Shown: positions 8,784 through 18,163, counted from the first letter of the stretch. The stretch is DNA of 64,000 nucleotides from G963556115 sp963667375 (GCA_963667375.1 OY763323.1:1426001-1490000); one strand, 5' to 3'. Notes: generated by a model not told the origin, from the letters alone. Numbers and translations: made by a program.

Positions 8784-8949
8784 TTCTATCTCCTTAGCTA
8801 AAAAAATAACAGGTCACATGACCGGATTTTTTACCAAAGAGACTCGTCGGGAATGAATAAATGCTTTGATTATGTTGAAGCTGTAAAATTATTTTGGATC
8901 AACACAAATCAGCATCGTATTCGTCAACTCAGACAGGAGTCTCTGAATA

Positions 8950-9142
8950 CTTTACAGGCCGTCTTCTGACTTGTGGTTAAACTCTGTCGATCAAACCTTC
9001 CCATTTAGTATAATAAACAGTGGTTATTACCGCTATGCGGTAATTTCTGATCACAGCACTGGCCACTCACAGCAGCTTGTCTTCTGTGGCGGTTTTTCAC
9101 CGCTCTTCCGGGGTTTAGCGTATTAAACCCAAACCTGTAAAG
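8950..9142 (-). ncRNA. Cobalamin (B12) riboswitch upstream of cbiK
   Basis: Read on the minus strand, the element is closed by a 9-bp P1 stem CTTTACAGG (9134-9142) with CCTGTAAAG (8950-8958). Near the 3' end is the B12 box AGTCAGAAGACGGCCTG (about 8956-8972). Upstream are the other conserved pieces: GGAAGAGCGGTGAAAAACC, and GCTGCTGTGAGTGG, matching the usual GC-ACTGTGA block. It sits about 170 bases before the cbiK start. A short hairpin (GGTC/GACC, 8812-8823) followed by a T-rich run lies between it and the Shine-Dalgarno and may be the expression platform. High B12 should lower cbiK expression. Confidence 0.9.
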
Positions 9143-9211
9143 CATTATATTCGCATTATAGAGAATATGGTTATTATAGTCAACAACTTGTTTGCTATTG
9201 TGTAAAAGTCT

Positions 9212-12200
9212 TTATTTTTTACTGGATATAACCTTACTGTTAAGCTGGTCTAGAATTTGCTTGCGTTCAGGGGTGTTTTCCAACAGAATGGCCTCCTGAA
9301 TGTAATGCACAGCTTCAGTGTTTTTACCCATCAGCTCAAGTGACTTGGCGCAGATGGTGAGAGCTTCAGGGCTCTTGCGTTTACTGAGTTTTACCGCTTC
9401 TTCGGCAACTTCCAGCGCTTTTTCAGGAATTGGATCGAGTTTTTTCTGAGGATCTGGTGCCAATTCATACCCCGGGTCAAGATAGAACCCGGCAATTTGC
9501 AGCCGTAGTTCCAGACTGTTCGGCAGGTGTTTTAGCGCTTCATCGAGTGCATTGGCGCCATCATACCAGTAATTCTCCTGTCTATAGAGTAATTTTGCAT
9601 GGTTTACCAGCGGCAGATACCAGTCTGGCTGTAGCGTGATCGCCTGGCTGAAGAGATCGCCAGCCTGAGAAAAATTACCGATAGTTATCAGCTGTTCAGC
9701 AAGTTTATTGTAGCGTATTGCCAGCTCGCTGCCGTCTCCGGGATCGGCTAAGGTGCGGGCAGCTTCAAGGAAAACCCAGGCATGGTTGCTGTAACTTGCA
9801 GGTTTTTCAAGCATCTGATCGACGTTGCTCAAGAGCAGCTGGAGTATTCCGCGAGATTTTATCTCCGCCGGATAATACTGTTTAAGATATTCCAGTGTGT
9901 GATCATTCTGCAGGGTAATAATCTGTTTTACAGCGATATCCGGTGCTATACGGAAGGTAACCAATGCTTCCTCAATACGTGAAAGCAGACCGTAAACGGT
10001 AGTGTATTTCAGATCATGATCTCTTACCCGCAGCTGCACATTATTCTGTTCAACTCCGTCTGCAGTAGTATCTGACAGACTATGTTCAAGAATTATAATA
10101 TTATTTCCGGCTGGTAAATCGGTAATGGCGTAACGCCTGCTACGGCCTTTGTCGACTAAAAAATCGTTAAATTCTTTATCATTGATATACAGCTTGTCCT
10201 CAGTGTTATCAAGATAAATGATTATGTGTTTGGGTTCACTAAGATTGAAGATCTCTTTCAGGTAGCATTTTCCGCTCTGTTCAGCGGTATTCTGACTTAG
10301 GTTAAGGTATCCTGAACTGTCTTTAAGCGGTTTTATTATCTGCCAGTTGTATTTGCCACCGGTCTGGGTGGTAAGGAGTTCGGTAATTTCAGTTTTGAAA
10401 TCAGCCGGGAAGCAGGCACTGATACTTACACTTTCAGGGATGATATCCTTGAGCGCGTTGCGGTAGGCCTGATTAAATGATTCTTTAAAATGATTTACCG
10501 CCTGAGTAGGATTGCGTGAGGTTAGCGCAATACCCTCAAGATAATCGGTCTCACCAAGTTCAAGGTAGCGGCTGCGACTCTGCAAAATACTGTCGGTAAG
10601 ACTGTTACACTCGTAAATAATTTTCTGGGCGTTATCACTCAGAGTGTTGCTGAAGCCGGTGTAGGCTTGAATTATGGTTGCGCGGTCGGTACGTTCTTTG
10701 AGTATTTTTTTGTATAGAACCCTGGCTGCTTCACGGTCCTTGGCTTCAGCAGCGAGACTGTCTGCCAGCCGCAGGCTGCTCTTTATCATCTCCTGATTCA
10801 TTCCCAGAACGGAAATCTGCAGTGCTTTCAGCTGAAAGCTGCCATTTCCAGCGCCTATACCGATATATGAATCGGCGACACCGATTGAATCCGAGGCGGA
10901 TTTTCCTCTGATGATCTCATTATTATCAACCTGAACCACGATAAGATTATCCTGAATATCACGGTAAATTGAGACATTATGCGTTTGCTGGGGTGAGAGT
11001 GTGAATGAACCGACCTCGGCCAGGACAGTATCACCTTTAATAATTCTTACGCCCGGACTTCCTTCAACTCCGAGTTCAATAATTCGGGTAGTGTCTTTCT
11101 GGTAGAAATTCTTATCAAGGTCAAGATAGATTCTGACCCGGCCATTATTCAGTTCGGGTTCGAGTATTTTGAAGTTTACGTGAAAAACCTGCGGCAGGTT
11201 TACCGGGGCTCCGAAGGCTATTCCTGTTATGTCCTTATTACTGTTTATTATCATAGAATCAGAATCAAGTTTACATAATTTCGGGTTATACCAGCCAATT
11301 TTATTTTTCTGTGCTTCAGATAATTTGTCGGTAATTCGTGCTTTTTCATCGAAGACAATACTGTATTCACCGCGCCAGTCGCGTTTGAGCATGGCCCCGA
11401 GTAAGTTTTTGTCTTTTTTTATCTGAGCCTGCTTGGCTTGTGACTCCTGTAATTGCTGGGTTGTGCCCTTGGCGTAATTCAGCAGCAGAATTGTAAAGAT
11501 GCTGATAAGTATCAGGCTTCCGAACATTATGCTTATACCCGGGTGCTGCATGAATTTTCGCTGCAGCTTATAGGTGATTGATGATGGACGGGCTTTGATG
11601 ATATCACCATGCAGAAAAGCGTTGCAGTCTTCCTCAAGTGCTGCAGCGCTCTGATAGCGCCGTCCAGGTTCCTTTTCCAGGCATTTCATAATAATGGTAT
11701 CAAGATCCCGGCTGAGACGGGGAATAAGCTTCTTGGGTGCAGGGGGATAGAAATTTATTATCTGCTTGAGAAGTTCGAATTGCGTCAGCCCGTTGAAGGG
11801 TGGACGACCAGTAACAAGTTCGTAAAACAAGGCACCAAGTGAATATATATCACTGAGTGGACCTATTTCTTCAAGCTTTCCTGATGCCTGTTCCGGAGCG
11901 ATATACGGCAGAGTTCCCATTATGGCTCCGCTTTTGGTCATGCGGTCTTCTTTTTCCTTGCTGGTGAGATTGATTGCCAGACCAAAGTCGGTCAGCATTG
12001 GATTTCCGTCGTGATCAATGATTACGTTTCCGGGTTTTATGTCACGGTGTATTACCCCCTGTGAATGGGCGTAGGCGATGGATTGTGCGATAGTTCGCAT
12101 CAGTTCGCAGGCTTTATAGGGCGGAAGCGGTCCTGATTCGAGAATACGGTCAAGTGGGGTACCATCAATGAAATCCATGGTGAAGAAATGCATACCACGG

Positions 12201-12670
12201 TAGACGTCAAAATTATGAATGGTGACTATATTTGGATGGCGTAGAATCGCCGCCGCCTTTGCTTCCTGTATAAAGCGCTTGATATCATCATCACTGGCAT
12301 CATTGGCTGATTTGATTACTTTTAACGCAACAATACGTTTGAGGGTCTTGTGTTTTGCTTTATACACAACTCCCATACCGCCACGGGCAACCTCACTGAG
12401 TATCAGATAGTCACCAAATCTGGAAGCTCTACCGGCACGGATGCTTTTTTTAAGGTTATCTGAGATGGTGTTTATATCTTCTTCTGTATTGTCTGGCTGG
12501 ACCTCTGCCGAGGTCTTGGTGGAGTCAAATTTTTCGCCACAGGCAATGCAGAATATCTCTCCAGAGAGGGTTCCTGTATTGAATCTATGCCGGCAGTGCG
12601 GGCATTCGGTCAGGCGAGATGTATTATCTGGTTCAGAATTAGAGGTATAAACCGTTGATTCAGTTACCAA
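9212..12670 (-). CDS. Ser/Thr protein kinase with N-terminal zinc ribbon and C-terminal TPR region
   Basis: 1152 residues. A small zinc ribbon (C23-x2-C26 ... C41-x2-C44) is followed by a canonical Hanks-type kinase domain (about 85-345): ARGGMGVVYKAKH, VALKVI, HRDIKPGNVIIDHDG, DFGLAI, YIAPEQ, DIYSLGALFYELVTGRPPF. A transmembrane helix (about 378-400, IMFGSLILISIFTILLL) leads to about 750 residues, predicted to lie across the membrane, with a beta-rich part followed by TPR-like helices near the C-terminus (GNFSQAGDLFSQAITLQPDWYLPLVNHAKLLY). All key kinase residues are present. The start is TTG with AAGGAG 9 bases upstream. The gene starts 5 bases after the parvulin gene stops, so the two are surely co-transcribed. 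Targets are unknown. Confidence 0.92.
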   Translation of the reverse strand: MVTESTVYTSNSEPDNTSRLTECPHCRHRFNTGTLSGEIFCIACGEKFDSTKTSAEVQPDNTEEDINTISDNLKKSIRAGRASRFGDYLILSEVARGGMGVVYKAKHKTLKRIVALKVIKSANDASDDDIKRFIQEAKAAAILRHPNIVTIHNFDVYRGMHFFTMDFIDGTPLDRILESGPLPPYKACELMRTIAQSIAYAHSQGVIHRDIKPGNVIIDHDGNPMLTDFGLAINLTSKEKEDRMTKSGAIMGTLPYIAPEQASGKLEEIGPLSDIYSLGALFYELVTGRPPFNGLTQFELLKQIINFYPPAPKKLIPRLSRDLDTIIMKCLEKEPGRRYQSAAALEEDCNAFLHGDIIKARPSSITYKLQRKFMQHPGISIMFGSLILISIFTILLLNYAKGTTQQLQESQAKQAQIKKDKNLLGAMLKRDWRGEYSIVFDEKARITDKLSEAQKNKIGWYNPKLCKLDSDSMIINSNKDITGIAFGAPVNLPQVFHVNFKILEPELNNGRVRIYLDLDKNFYQKDTTRIIELGVEGSPGVRIIKGDTVLAEVGSFTLSPQQTHNVSIYRDIQDNLIVVQVDNNEIIRGKSASDSIGVADSYIGIGAGNGSFQLKALQISVLGMNQEMIKSSLRLADSLAAEAKDREAARVLYKKILKERTDRATIIQAYTGFSNTLSDNAQKIIYECNSLTDSILQSRSRYLELGETDYLEGIALTSRNPTQAVNHFKESFNQAYRNALKDIIPESVSISACFPADFKTEITELLTTQTGGKYNWQIIKPLKDSSGYLNLSQNTAEQSGKCYLKEIFNLSEPKHIIIYLDNTEDKLYINDKEFNDFLVDKGRSRRYAITDLPAGNNIIILEHSLSDTTADGVEQNNVQLRVRDHDLKYTTVYGLLSRIEEALVTFRIAPDIAVKQIITLQNDHTLEYLKQYYPAEIKSRGILQLLLSNVDQMLEKPASYSNHAWVFLEAARTLADPGDGSELAIRYNKLAEQLITIGNFSQAGDLFSQAITLQPDWYLPLVNHAKLLYRQENYWYDGANALDEALKHLPNSLELRLQIAGFYLDPGYELAPDPQKKLDPIPEKALEVAEEAVKLSKRKSPEALTICAKSLELMGKNTEAVHYIQEAILLENTPERKQILDQLNSKVISSKK

Positions 12671-12675
12671 ATGGG

Positions 12676-13821
12676 TTATCTCCTTGTTTGAGAATTTTTC
12701 TGCTGTTCTATATACATTTGCAGCTGATTTCTGAAGAAACGCAGGAGTTCTTCAGGGTCTGGTTTGGTTGTAATTTTATCCTGCTGGAAAGGTTCGCCAT
12801 CGTTCCAGGTGATCTTATTTTTTGATACTCTTTTTTCAAGCCACTCATAATAGGCATCTTCGTATTTGCGGTCTCCCAGAAAGTTTTCTATGATCGAACG
12901 TATTTTCTGGAAGGGTATATCTTTTCCGCCCTTGATTTCTTCAAGAAGAATAATATGCCAGCCTTTATCACTTTTGGTAATTATAATATCGCCTTTGGCA
13001 TTCAATTCGTGAATTGCCTGCACCATCTCTTTAGGAAAGAACATCGTGCCATCCCGGCGCTTGAAATCAAAATCCTGGGGGAAGAAATTACCGGGGGTTC
13101 CGGTGACAATAAGACCTGACTCCTGAGCGAAACGGTCACGGCTGAATTCTTTTGCCATATCCGGAAACATTTTAAGTCGTTTTTCAACAGGATACTGGCG
13201 CAGATTGTTGTATAACATGAACGCCTGTTTTTTACTCAGACTCGCATTGCTTTTATCACTGCTGAGAAATATTTCCCGAATACGTATCTTGCGCTGTTCG
13301 GTAAAGATTGTCTTGCGGTGTTTGACATAGAAGAGCTTCACCTCTCTGGGTGAAGCGTCCATTCCGGATTTTGAGGAATATACGATATTACGTCTGATGA
13401 TCTTGGAGCGGGCAAATCTCTCTGCAAGCGGGGTGTTTTTCAGCTTGCCGATGTTCATTTCTCGCAGTTCATTCTCTACCTGAGCGGAAGTGATGTCGAA
13501 ATCATTCCTGACTTCCTTGTCATTCATAATGTCGCTATAGGCATCTTCGGTTAAGTAGATTATTATAAGTTCTTTAAGCGCATTGGCACTGAGGGCTTCA
13601 ATCTCCGCTTCATTAACATTATTTTCATCGCGGTTGGGATAGTTCATTTTAAAGAGAATTTCTCCCATGGTATCAAGCTGCGATCTGGTAACCTTTCTGC
13701 CGTTAACATTCAGCAGTATGGCGTGATTTAGTATCTGCTGCTCTGCAGAGTAAAGAGGTCTTGCTGAAGATATAACGATAATTATGAGAAGACATTTCAT
13801 TAAAATTGCGGAATACTTCAT
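12676..13821 (-). CDS. Exported peptidyl-prolyl cis-trans isomerase, parvulin/PpiC type
   Basis: 381 residues with a signal peptide (MKCLLIIIVISSARPLYS). The N-terminal half is helical like the SurA/PrsA chaperone part. A parvulin domain occupies about residues 175-310: KIRIREIFLSSD, then AKEFSRDRFAQESGLIVTGTPGNFFPQDF, and ITKSDKGWHIILLEEIKGG, where the final GWHIILLEE matches the family's G-HI-L pattern. It should help fold envelope proteins. GAGGG lies about 9 bases before the ATG. It sits between hisB and a membrane kinase and is probably co-transcribed with the kinase. Confidence 0.88.
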   Translation of the reverse strand: MKYSAILMKCLLIIIVISSARPLYSAEQQILNHAILLNVNGRKVTRSQLDTMGEILFKMNYPNRDENNVNEAEIEALSANALKELIIIYLTEDAYSDIMNDKEVRNDFDITSAQVENELREMNIGKLKNTPLAERFARSKIIRRNIVYSSKSGMDASPREVKLFYVKHRKTIFTEQRKIRIREIFLSSDKSNASLSKKQAFMLYNNLRQYPVEKRLKMFPDMAKEFSRDRFAQESGLIVTGTPGNFFPQDFDFKRRDGTMFFPKEMVQAIHELNAKGDIIITKSDKGWHIILLEEIKGGKDIPFQKIRSIIENFLGDRKYEDAYYEWLEKRVSKNKITWNDGEPFQQDKITTKPDPEELLRFFRNQLQMYIEQQKNSQTRR

Positions 13822-13878
13822 TTAGAAAACCCTCACTTTGCTGGAGCCGAATAACAAACAAATAGTGTCTTAGTTGAA

Positions 13879-14463
13879 CTATAATGAACCTTTACTGGAA
13901 GGGATTCCGTCTTCACGTTCATCATTGCTCAGTGCTTCTTTAAGCGCTCTGCCGCTGCCTTTGAAGATAGCTTCCAGACAGTGGTGCGGATCGGAACCGG
14001 CCAGTAGATCAACATGCATATTGATGCCGGCGTTGACACATAGCGCCCGCATGAACTCGCGTCCGAGGCAGGTATCGAAATCACCGCATTTTTCCGCCGG
14101 GATTACTGCCCGGTATTCAAGTAGCGGACGTCCTGAAATATCGAGTACAATCCGGCAGAGAGCTTCTTCCATCGGCAGCAGCATTGAACCATAACGTTTA
14201 ATCCCTTTTTTATCCCCGATGGCTTCCTGCAGACATTTACCGAGGCAGATGCCGATGTCTTCCACCGTGTGATGAGCATCAACATCGGTGTCACCGGTTG
14301 CTTTTACTGTCAGATCGAATAAAGCATGACGGGCAAAAAGTGTAAGCATATGGTCAAAGAAGCCAACGCCGGTTGAGATATTGGTTTGGCCTTTGCCATC
14401 AATATTAAGTTCCAAGACAATAGATGTCTCCGCGGTCTGGCGGCTGACTGAGGCGGTTCGCAT
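13879..14463 (-). CDS. hisB: Imidazoleglycerol-phosphate dehydratase
   Basis: 194 residues, the normal length of the monofunctional enzyme that catalyses the seventh reaction of histidine synthesis (imidazole glycerol phosphate to imidazole acetol phosphate). Metal-binding and active-site motifs are all present: GVGFFDHML, DAHHTVEDIGI, PMEEAL, and SDPHHCLEAIFKG. AGGAGT precedes the ATG by 6 bases. No other his genes are adjacent; the gene is isolated between a terminator on one side and the parvulin gene (57 bases) on the other. Confidence 0.97.
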   Translation of the reverse strand: MRTASVSRQTAETSIVLELNIDGKGQTNISTGVGFFDHMLTLFARHALFDLTVKATGDTDVDAHHTVEDIGICLGKCLQEAIGDKKGIKRYGSMLLPMEEALCRIVLDISGRPLLEYRAVIPAEKCGDFDTCLGREFMRALCVNAGINMHVDLLAGSDPHHCLEAIFKGSGRALKEALSNDEREDGIPSSKGSL

Positions 14464-14511
14464 TTTGGACTCCTGATAGAATTATATTAAAGAATACATA
14501 CACTTATTGTA

Positions 14512-14556
14512 TAAAAAAAAGAAGGGCTTTCAACTCCTAATAGAGCCAGCCCTTCT
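14512..14556 (-). terminator. Intrinsic terminator after the YfgM-like gene
   Basis: AGAAGGGCT pairs with AGCCCTTCT; on the minus strand a run of eight T follows directly. It separates the YfgM-like gene from hisB. Confidence 0.85.
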
Positions 14557-14585
14557 GTATTTATTCAATCTTATAACGCGTAAAG

Positions 14586-15278
14586 CTAGTTTTTAGCTTT
14601 TTTACTCTGGAGCTGAGTTCGGGCAAACTTGGCATAATCAGCAAAGTTGAGCAGTGTCGGATTATCCTTGCTTGCGACATCGTCGATTACAGTTGTATAT
14701 GTCGCTATCGCGTCGCTATCCTTTCCGAGTTTTTCCTGGGTGATTCCTTTGTACAAGAGAGCCTCATGAGTAAGATACTTTTCTTTTGAATTTATAACCT
14801 CCTGGTACTTTTTTAAGGCTCCGTCATAGTCGCCAAGATTGAAAAGTATCGTTCCATAATCAAGTTTTACCTGATTGATGAATGGATTCTTGGGATCGGT
14901 TTTGATAAAGTCTTCGGCAGCTGTTTTGGCTAGTTCCAGTTTTTCTTTATCATAGGTGATGCCTGAATCGCCCATAATCAGCATATCGCCATATTGTGCC
15001 GCGGTAGTACCGGGGATTTCGGCGGTAGCTTTGGAAACTTCGGTTGAGATGCTTTCCAGTTCGGTCTGCGCGGTGAAGGTGGCCTGCAGGATCTTATTCC
15101 AAGAGTCTATTTTGGCAGCTTCTTTGCGCTCGCTGAAAATGGAAATAGCTACAGCTATGGCTATTACGATTATCAGAGCTATGGATACCTTCTTTAATTT
15201 TGCCGCAACTTTGTGGGCAAAGGTATTCTCTGCAGCTGTACTGTGATGTTCCTGATTATGTGTAACTTCTTCTGCCAT
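14586..15278 (-). CDS. YfgM-like TPR membrane protein (TPR_21 family)
   Basis: 230 residues: a cytoplasmic N-terminus, one transmembrane helix (about residues 32-50, SIALIIVIAIAVAISIF), then TPR helices (FINQVKLDYGTILFNLGDYDGALKKYQEVINSKEKYLTHEALLYKGITQEKLGKDSDAIATY). This layout matches the YfgM/TPR_21 family, which works with the SecYEG translocon and periplasmic chaperones in E. coli. The function here is inferred from that likeness. AAGGA is about 9 bases before the ATG, and a strong terminator follows. Confidence 0.8.
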   Translation of the reverse strand: MAEEVTHNQEHHSTAAENTFAHKVAAKLKKVSIALIIVIAIAVAISIFSERKEAAKIDSWNKILQATFTAQTELESISTEVSKATAEIPGTTAAQYGDMLIMGDSGITYDKEKLELAKTAAEDFIKTDPKNPFINQVKLDYGTILFNLGDYDGALKKYQEVINSKEKYLTHEALLYKGITQEKLGKDSDAIATYTTVIDDVASKDNPTLLNFADYAKFARTQLQSKKAKN

Positions 15279-15360
15279 AGTTGTTATCCTTTATCAATAT
15301 TGACTGTTTATTAATTATTAATATCTCCCCAGAGAATTTTATTGATTATAATAATTAAAT

Positions 15361-15392
15361 CGGGTACTGCAATATTTTTATTTCAGTACCCG
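15361..15392 (-). terminator. Intrinsic terminator after ilvD
   Basis: CGGGTACTG pairs with CAGTACCCG, followed on the minus strand by ATTTAATTATTAT. It starts about 20 bases after the ilvD stop codon. Confidence 0.7.
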
Positions 15393-15409
15393 TGAAATAT
15401 TATAATATT

Positions 15410-17236
15410 TTAGATGTCAAGAACACCGCCGCGGTCGGCACTGGTGGCATGTGCTGAATAGCGAGCGAGCCAGCCACGTTTGACCTTGGGAGTGAATTCT
15501 CCAAGTTTCTGCATGCGTTTCTCAATCTCTTCCTGACTTACCTTGAGGTTCATGCTGCGTTTTTTGGTATCAATATCAATAATATCGCCATTTTTGATAA
15601 TTGCGATTTCACCGCCTGAAGCAGCTTCTGGAGATACATGGCCAATGCAGAGTCCGCGTGTACCGCCGCTGAAACGGCCATCAGTAATGAGTGCCGCTTT
15701 GATATTGGCACCGCTGAGAGCTGCTGTCGGTGAGAGCATTTCCTGCATTCCAGGACCTCCCTTGGGCCCTTCATAGCGGATAACTACGACATCACCGTCC
15801 TTTACCTTGCCGGCCAGAATGCCATCAAGAGCGTCTTCCTGAGATTCAAAAATTACCGCCGGACCGCTGAATGTTTTCATGTCTTCGGTTACACCTGCGG
15901 TTTTTACCACTGCTCCCTGTCTGGCGATATTGCCGAAGAGTACAGTAAGGCCGCCATCTTTGCTGAATGGCTCTTCTTTGGTGCGGATAATATTACCATC
16001 CGGTTTGGGGGCTCCTTTAAGGTTGTCCGCCAGGGTGCCGGTAATAGTCTGACAATCAAGCTTCAAAGGTGTAATCTCTGCAATTTCTTTCATTATACAT
16101 GGGATACCTCCGCTGACGTGGACATCTTCCATGTGTATTTCCGGCCGTGATGGAGAGACCTTACAGATACATGGGACCTTCTTAGATATAGTGTTAATGC
16201 GCTTCAGATCATATTTAATGCCGGCGGAACTGGCAAGGGAGAGTGTATGCAGAATAGTATTGGTGCTTCCGCCCATTGCCATATCAACGATAAATGCATT
16301 GTCGATAGAATCGCGGGAGATTATATCCAGTGGTCTGATGTTGTTATCGATACAGTTCTTGAGAGCTTTTGCCGCCTCTTTAAACAGTTGTATACGCGCC
16401 GGGTTGAGTTTGGTCTTGGTCTTGTTCTTGTCAGCCCAGACTTCGGCGGTGATGGTGCCGTTACCTTTAAGTGCCAGACCGATTACCTCTCCAAGGCAAT
16501 TCATTGAATTGGCGGTGAACATACCGGAGCAGGAACCGCAACTGGGGCACGCACGCATCGCCAGACGTTCAAGAGCGGTGTCAGACATCTTGCCGACAGA
16601 ATTTTTGCCGATACCTTCAAATATTGTAATCAGGTCTTCGCCATTTTTGCCGGCGAGCATCGGACCGCCTGAGACATAAACCGCAGGGATGTTTATACGT
16701 GCCATGGCATTGTACATACCTGGAACAATCTTGTCACAGTTGCCGATACCTATCCAGCCGTCGCAGGGATGAGCTGACAGTATGGTCTCTATCTGGTCGG
16801 TTATAAGTTCTCTGGAAGCCAGTGAGTATTTCATGCCGAAGTGACCCATCGCAATACCGTCACAGACAGCACCGCCGATATTGGCTTTCCATACATTATA
16901 CCCCAGACGTTTGAGCTCTTTTTCAAGGTAGTCTTCCAGATCCCTGAGATGCGCGTGACCTGGTATCTGGTTGGTGTAGGAGTTGATAATGGTTACGTAC
17001 TGCTTCTCGGATTCTTTGAGATTTTTGATGATGCCGGCGGCTTTCAGCAGACCGGTTGCACCGAGAAGTTTCTTATTGCCGGCGAAAATACGACTGCCGT
17101 GTTCCTGAATATTTTTTATACCGTCATTAATGTAGATACTTTGTTTGCGGGTGCTGTTTGTGGTTTTGGGGGCTGCTTTCTTGGTGTTAGCAGTCTGCCC
17201 GGTTTTACACTTTTTGGCTGTCTTTTTTTTGGCCAT
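15410..17236 (-). CDS. ilvD: Dihydroxy-acid dehydratase with a basic N-terminal extension
   Basis: 608 residues. This Fe-S enzyme makes 2-oxoisovalerate and 2-oxo-3-methylvalerate for branched-chain amino acids. Cluster and active-site blocks are present: IGNCDKIVPGM, ACPSCGSCSGMFTANSMNCL, CDGIAMGH, and near the end RFSGGTRGLCIGHVSPEAASGG. The conserved body starts at about residue 36. The preceding tail is rich in Lys, Ala and Thr (MAKKKTAKKCKTG ... TKKAAPKTT) and resembles the tail of the HU-like protein encoded next door. AAGGA 8 bases before the ATG supports this start, and no other in-frame ATG is available near the conserved region. An ILVD/EDD sugar-acid dehydratase is a less likely alternative. 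Confidence 0.93.
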   Translation of the reverse strand: MAKKKTAKKCKTGQTANTKKAAPKTTNSTRKQSIYINDGIKNIQEHGSRIFAGNKKLLGATGLLKAAGIIKNLKESEKQYVTIINSYTNQIPGHAHLRDLEDYLEKELKRLGYNVWKANIGGAVCDGIAMGHFGMKYSLASRELITDQIETILSAHPCDGWIGIGNCDKIVPGMYNAMARINIPAVYVSGGPMLAGKNGEDLITIFEGIGKNSVGKMSDTALERLAMRACPSCGSCSGMFTANSMNCLGEVIGLALKGNGTITAEVWADKNKTKTKLNPARIQLFKEAAKALKNCIDNNIRPLDIISRDSIDNAFIVDMAMGGSTNTILHTLSLASSAGIKYDLKRINTISKKVPCICKVSPSRPEIHMEDVHVSGGIPCIMKEIAEITPLKLDCQTITGTLADNLKGAPKPDGNIIRTKEEPFSKDGGLTVLFGNIARQGAVVKTAGVTEDMKTFSGPAVIFESQEDALDGILAGKVKDGDVVVIRYEGPKGGPGMQEMLSPTAALSGANIKAALITDGRFSGGTRGLCIGHVSPEAASGGEIAIIKNGDIIDIDTKKRSMNLKVSQEEIEKRMQKLGEFTPKVKRGWLARYSAHATSADRGGVLDI

Positions 17237-17688
17237 GATAAAATCCTTTCTGTGTGCGTTTATAATTATATCCTTAAATTTATGGGATAATAAAATGCGG
17301 ATAATGCTATTTTATCTCTATGATTATAGGGATAATGTTAAAAAAAGCTATAAAGTTTTGCTTACGCTATTTCATTAATTTCTTTCATATTATCGTGTGG
17401 TCGCTGCATAAAAAAAAGAATGCTGCGGATCTTGTGATTTGAGGTTTGAGACCTGATATAAAGTACTCTGAGACAATTTTGCGGATACTTGTAAGTAAGC
17501 GTGTATCGGTATTAGCAGGTTTGCAGAGACTTGGGAGGTGAAAAAAAATATTAAAAACGTTGTTTTTTTACAGCTTTTTAGTTGCTATTTACTATTAATA
17601 CAGGTAGATTAAAGCTTAAATACTAAATGGTTTATTGCTTCTAAAATAATTGTATTTTTTATTTCACAAAAAAAAGCGGGAGAAAATT
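17237..17688. other. Intergenic region between divergent ilvD and HU-like gene
   Basis: About 450 bases, A/T-rich, with no convincing gene, RNA or attenuator. It must hold two divergent promoters. TATAAT-like boxes occur near 17310-17330 (minus direction), but no well-spaced -35 partner was found. No T-box or leader peptide was recognised for ilvD. Confidence 0.5.
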
Positions 17689-18132
17689 ATGGCTAAGAAA
17701 GTGGCAAAGAAGACAGCTAAGAAGGCTGCTAAGAAAGTGGCAAAGAAGACAACTAAAAAAGCTGCCGTTAAAGCAGCACCCAAGGCAGCACCAAAGACTG
17801 CAAAAGCAGATACTGCTGTTGCAAGAGATAAGACCAAGCCTCTTACAAAGACACAGCTCATTGCTACTATAGCCGAAATGACTGAACTTGAAAAGAAGCA
17901 GGTTGCTTCTGTAATTGATAGTCTGCCTGTAATTCTTGAAAATGAATTGAAGAAACCAGGAAGTTTCCAGTTGCCAGGAATTCTCAAGATCGAGAAAAAG
18001 AAGGTTCCTGCTCAGAAGGCTATCAAGAACTGGACCAACCCATTTACCGGTGAAGTTGGTACTAAACCTGCAAAGCCTGCTCATAACAAGATCAAGGTTC
18101 GCGCTCTAAAGCGTCTTAAGGATATGGCGTAA
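17689..18132 (+). CDS. HU-family DNA-binding protein with Lys/Ala-rich histone-H1-like tail
   Basis: 147 residues from ATG 17689, which has GGGAG 7-8 bases upstream; a longer in-frame start at 17650 lacks a ribosome site. Residues 1-50 are repeats of the AKK(V/T/A) type plus KAAPK units, as in H1-like bacterial tails. Residues about 56-147 match the HU fold: LTKTQLIATIAEMTELEKKQV, PVILENELKKPGSFQLPGILKIEKKK, and the DNA-binding-arm signature NPFTGE, ending in KIKVRALKRLKD. It likely compacts the nucleoid. Codons are mostly AAG, GCT and GTT, consistent with high expression, and a strong terminator follows, so it is monocistronic. Confidence 0.9.
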   Translation: MAKKVAKKTAKKAAKKVAKKTTKKAAVKAAPKAAPKTAKADTAVARDKTKPLTKTQLIATIAEMTELEKKQVASVIDSLPVILENELKKPGSFQLPGILKIEKKKVPAQKAIKNWTNPFTGEVGTKPAKPAHNKIKVRALKRLKDMA

Positions 18133-18163
18133 ATTCAAAAATTTGGATATTAATAATATTCGG

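Noticed and set aside
8812..8823. Short hairpin GGTC/GACC before cbiK considered as a full terminator
   Set aside because: The stem is only 4-5 bp. It may be part of the riboswitch expression platform, but it is too weak to call by itself.
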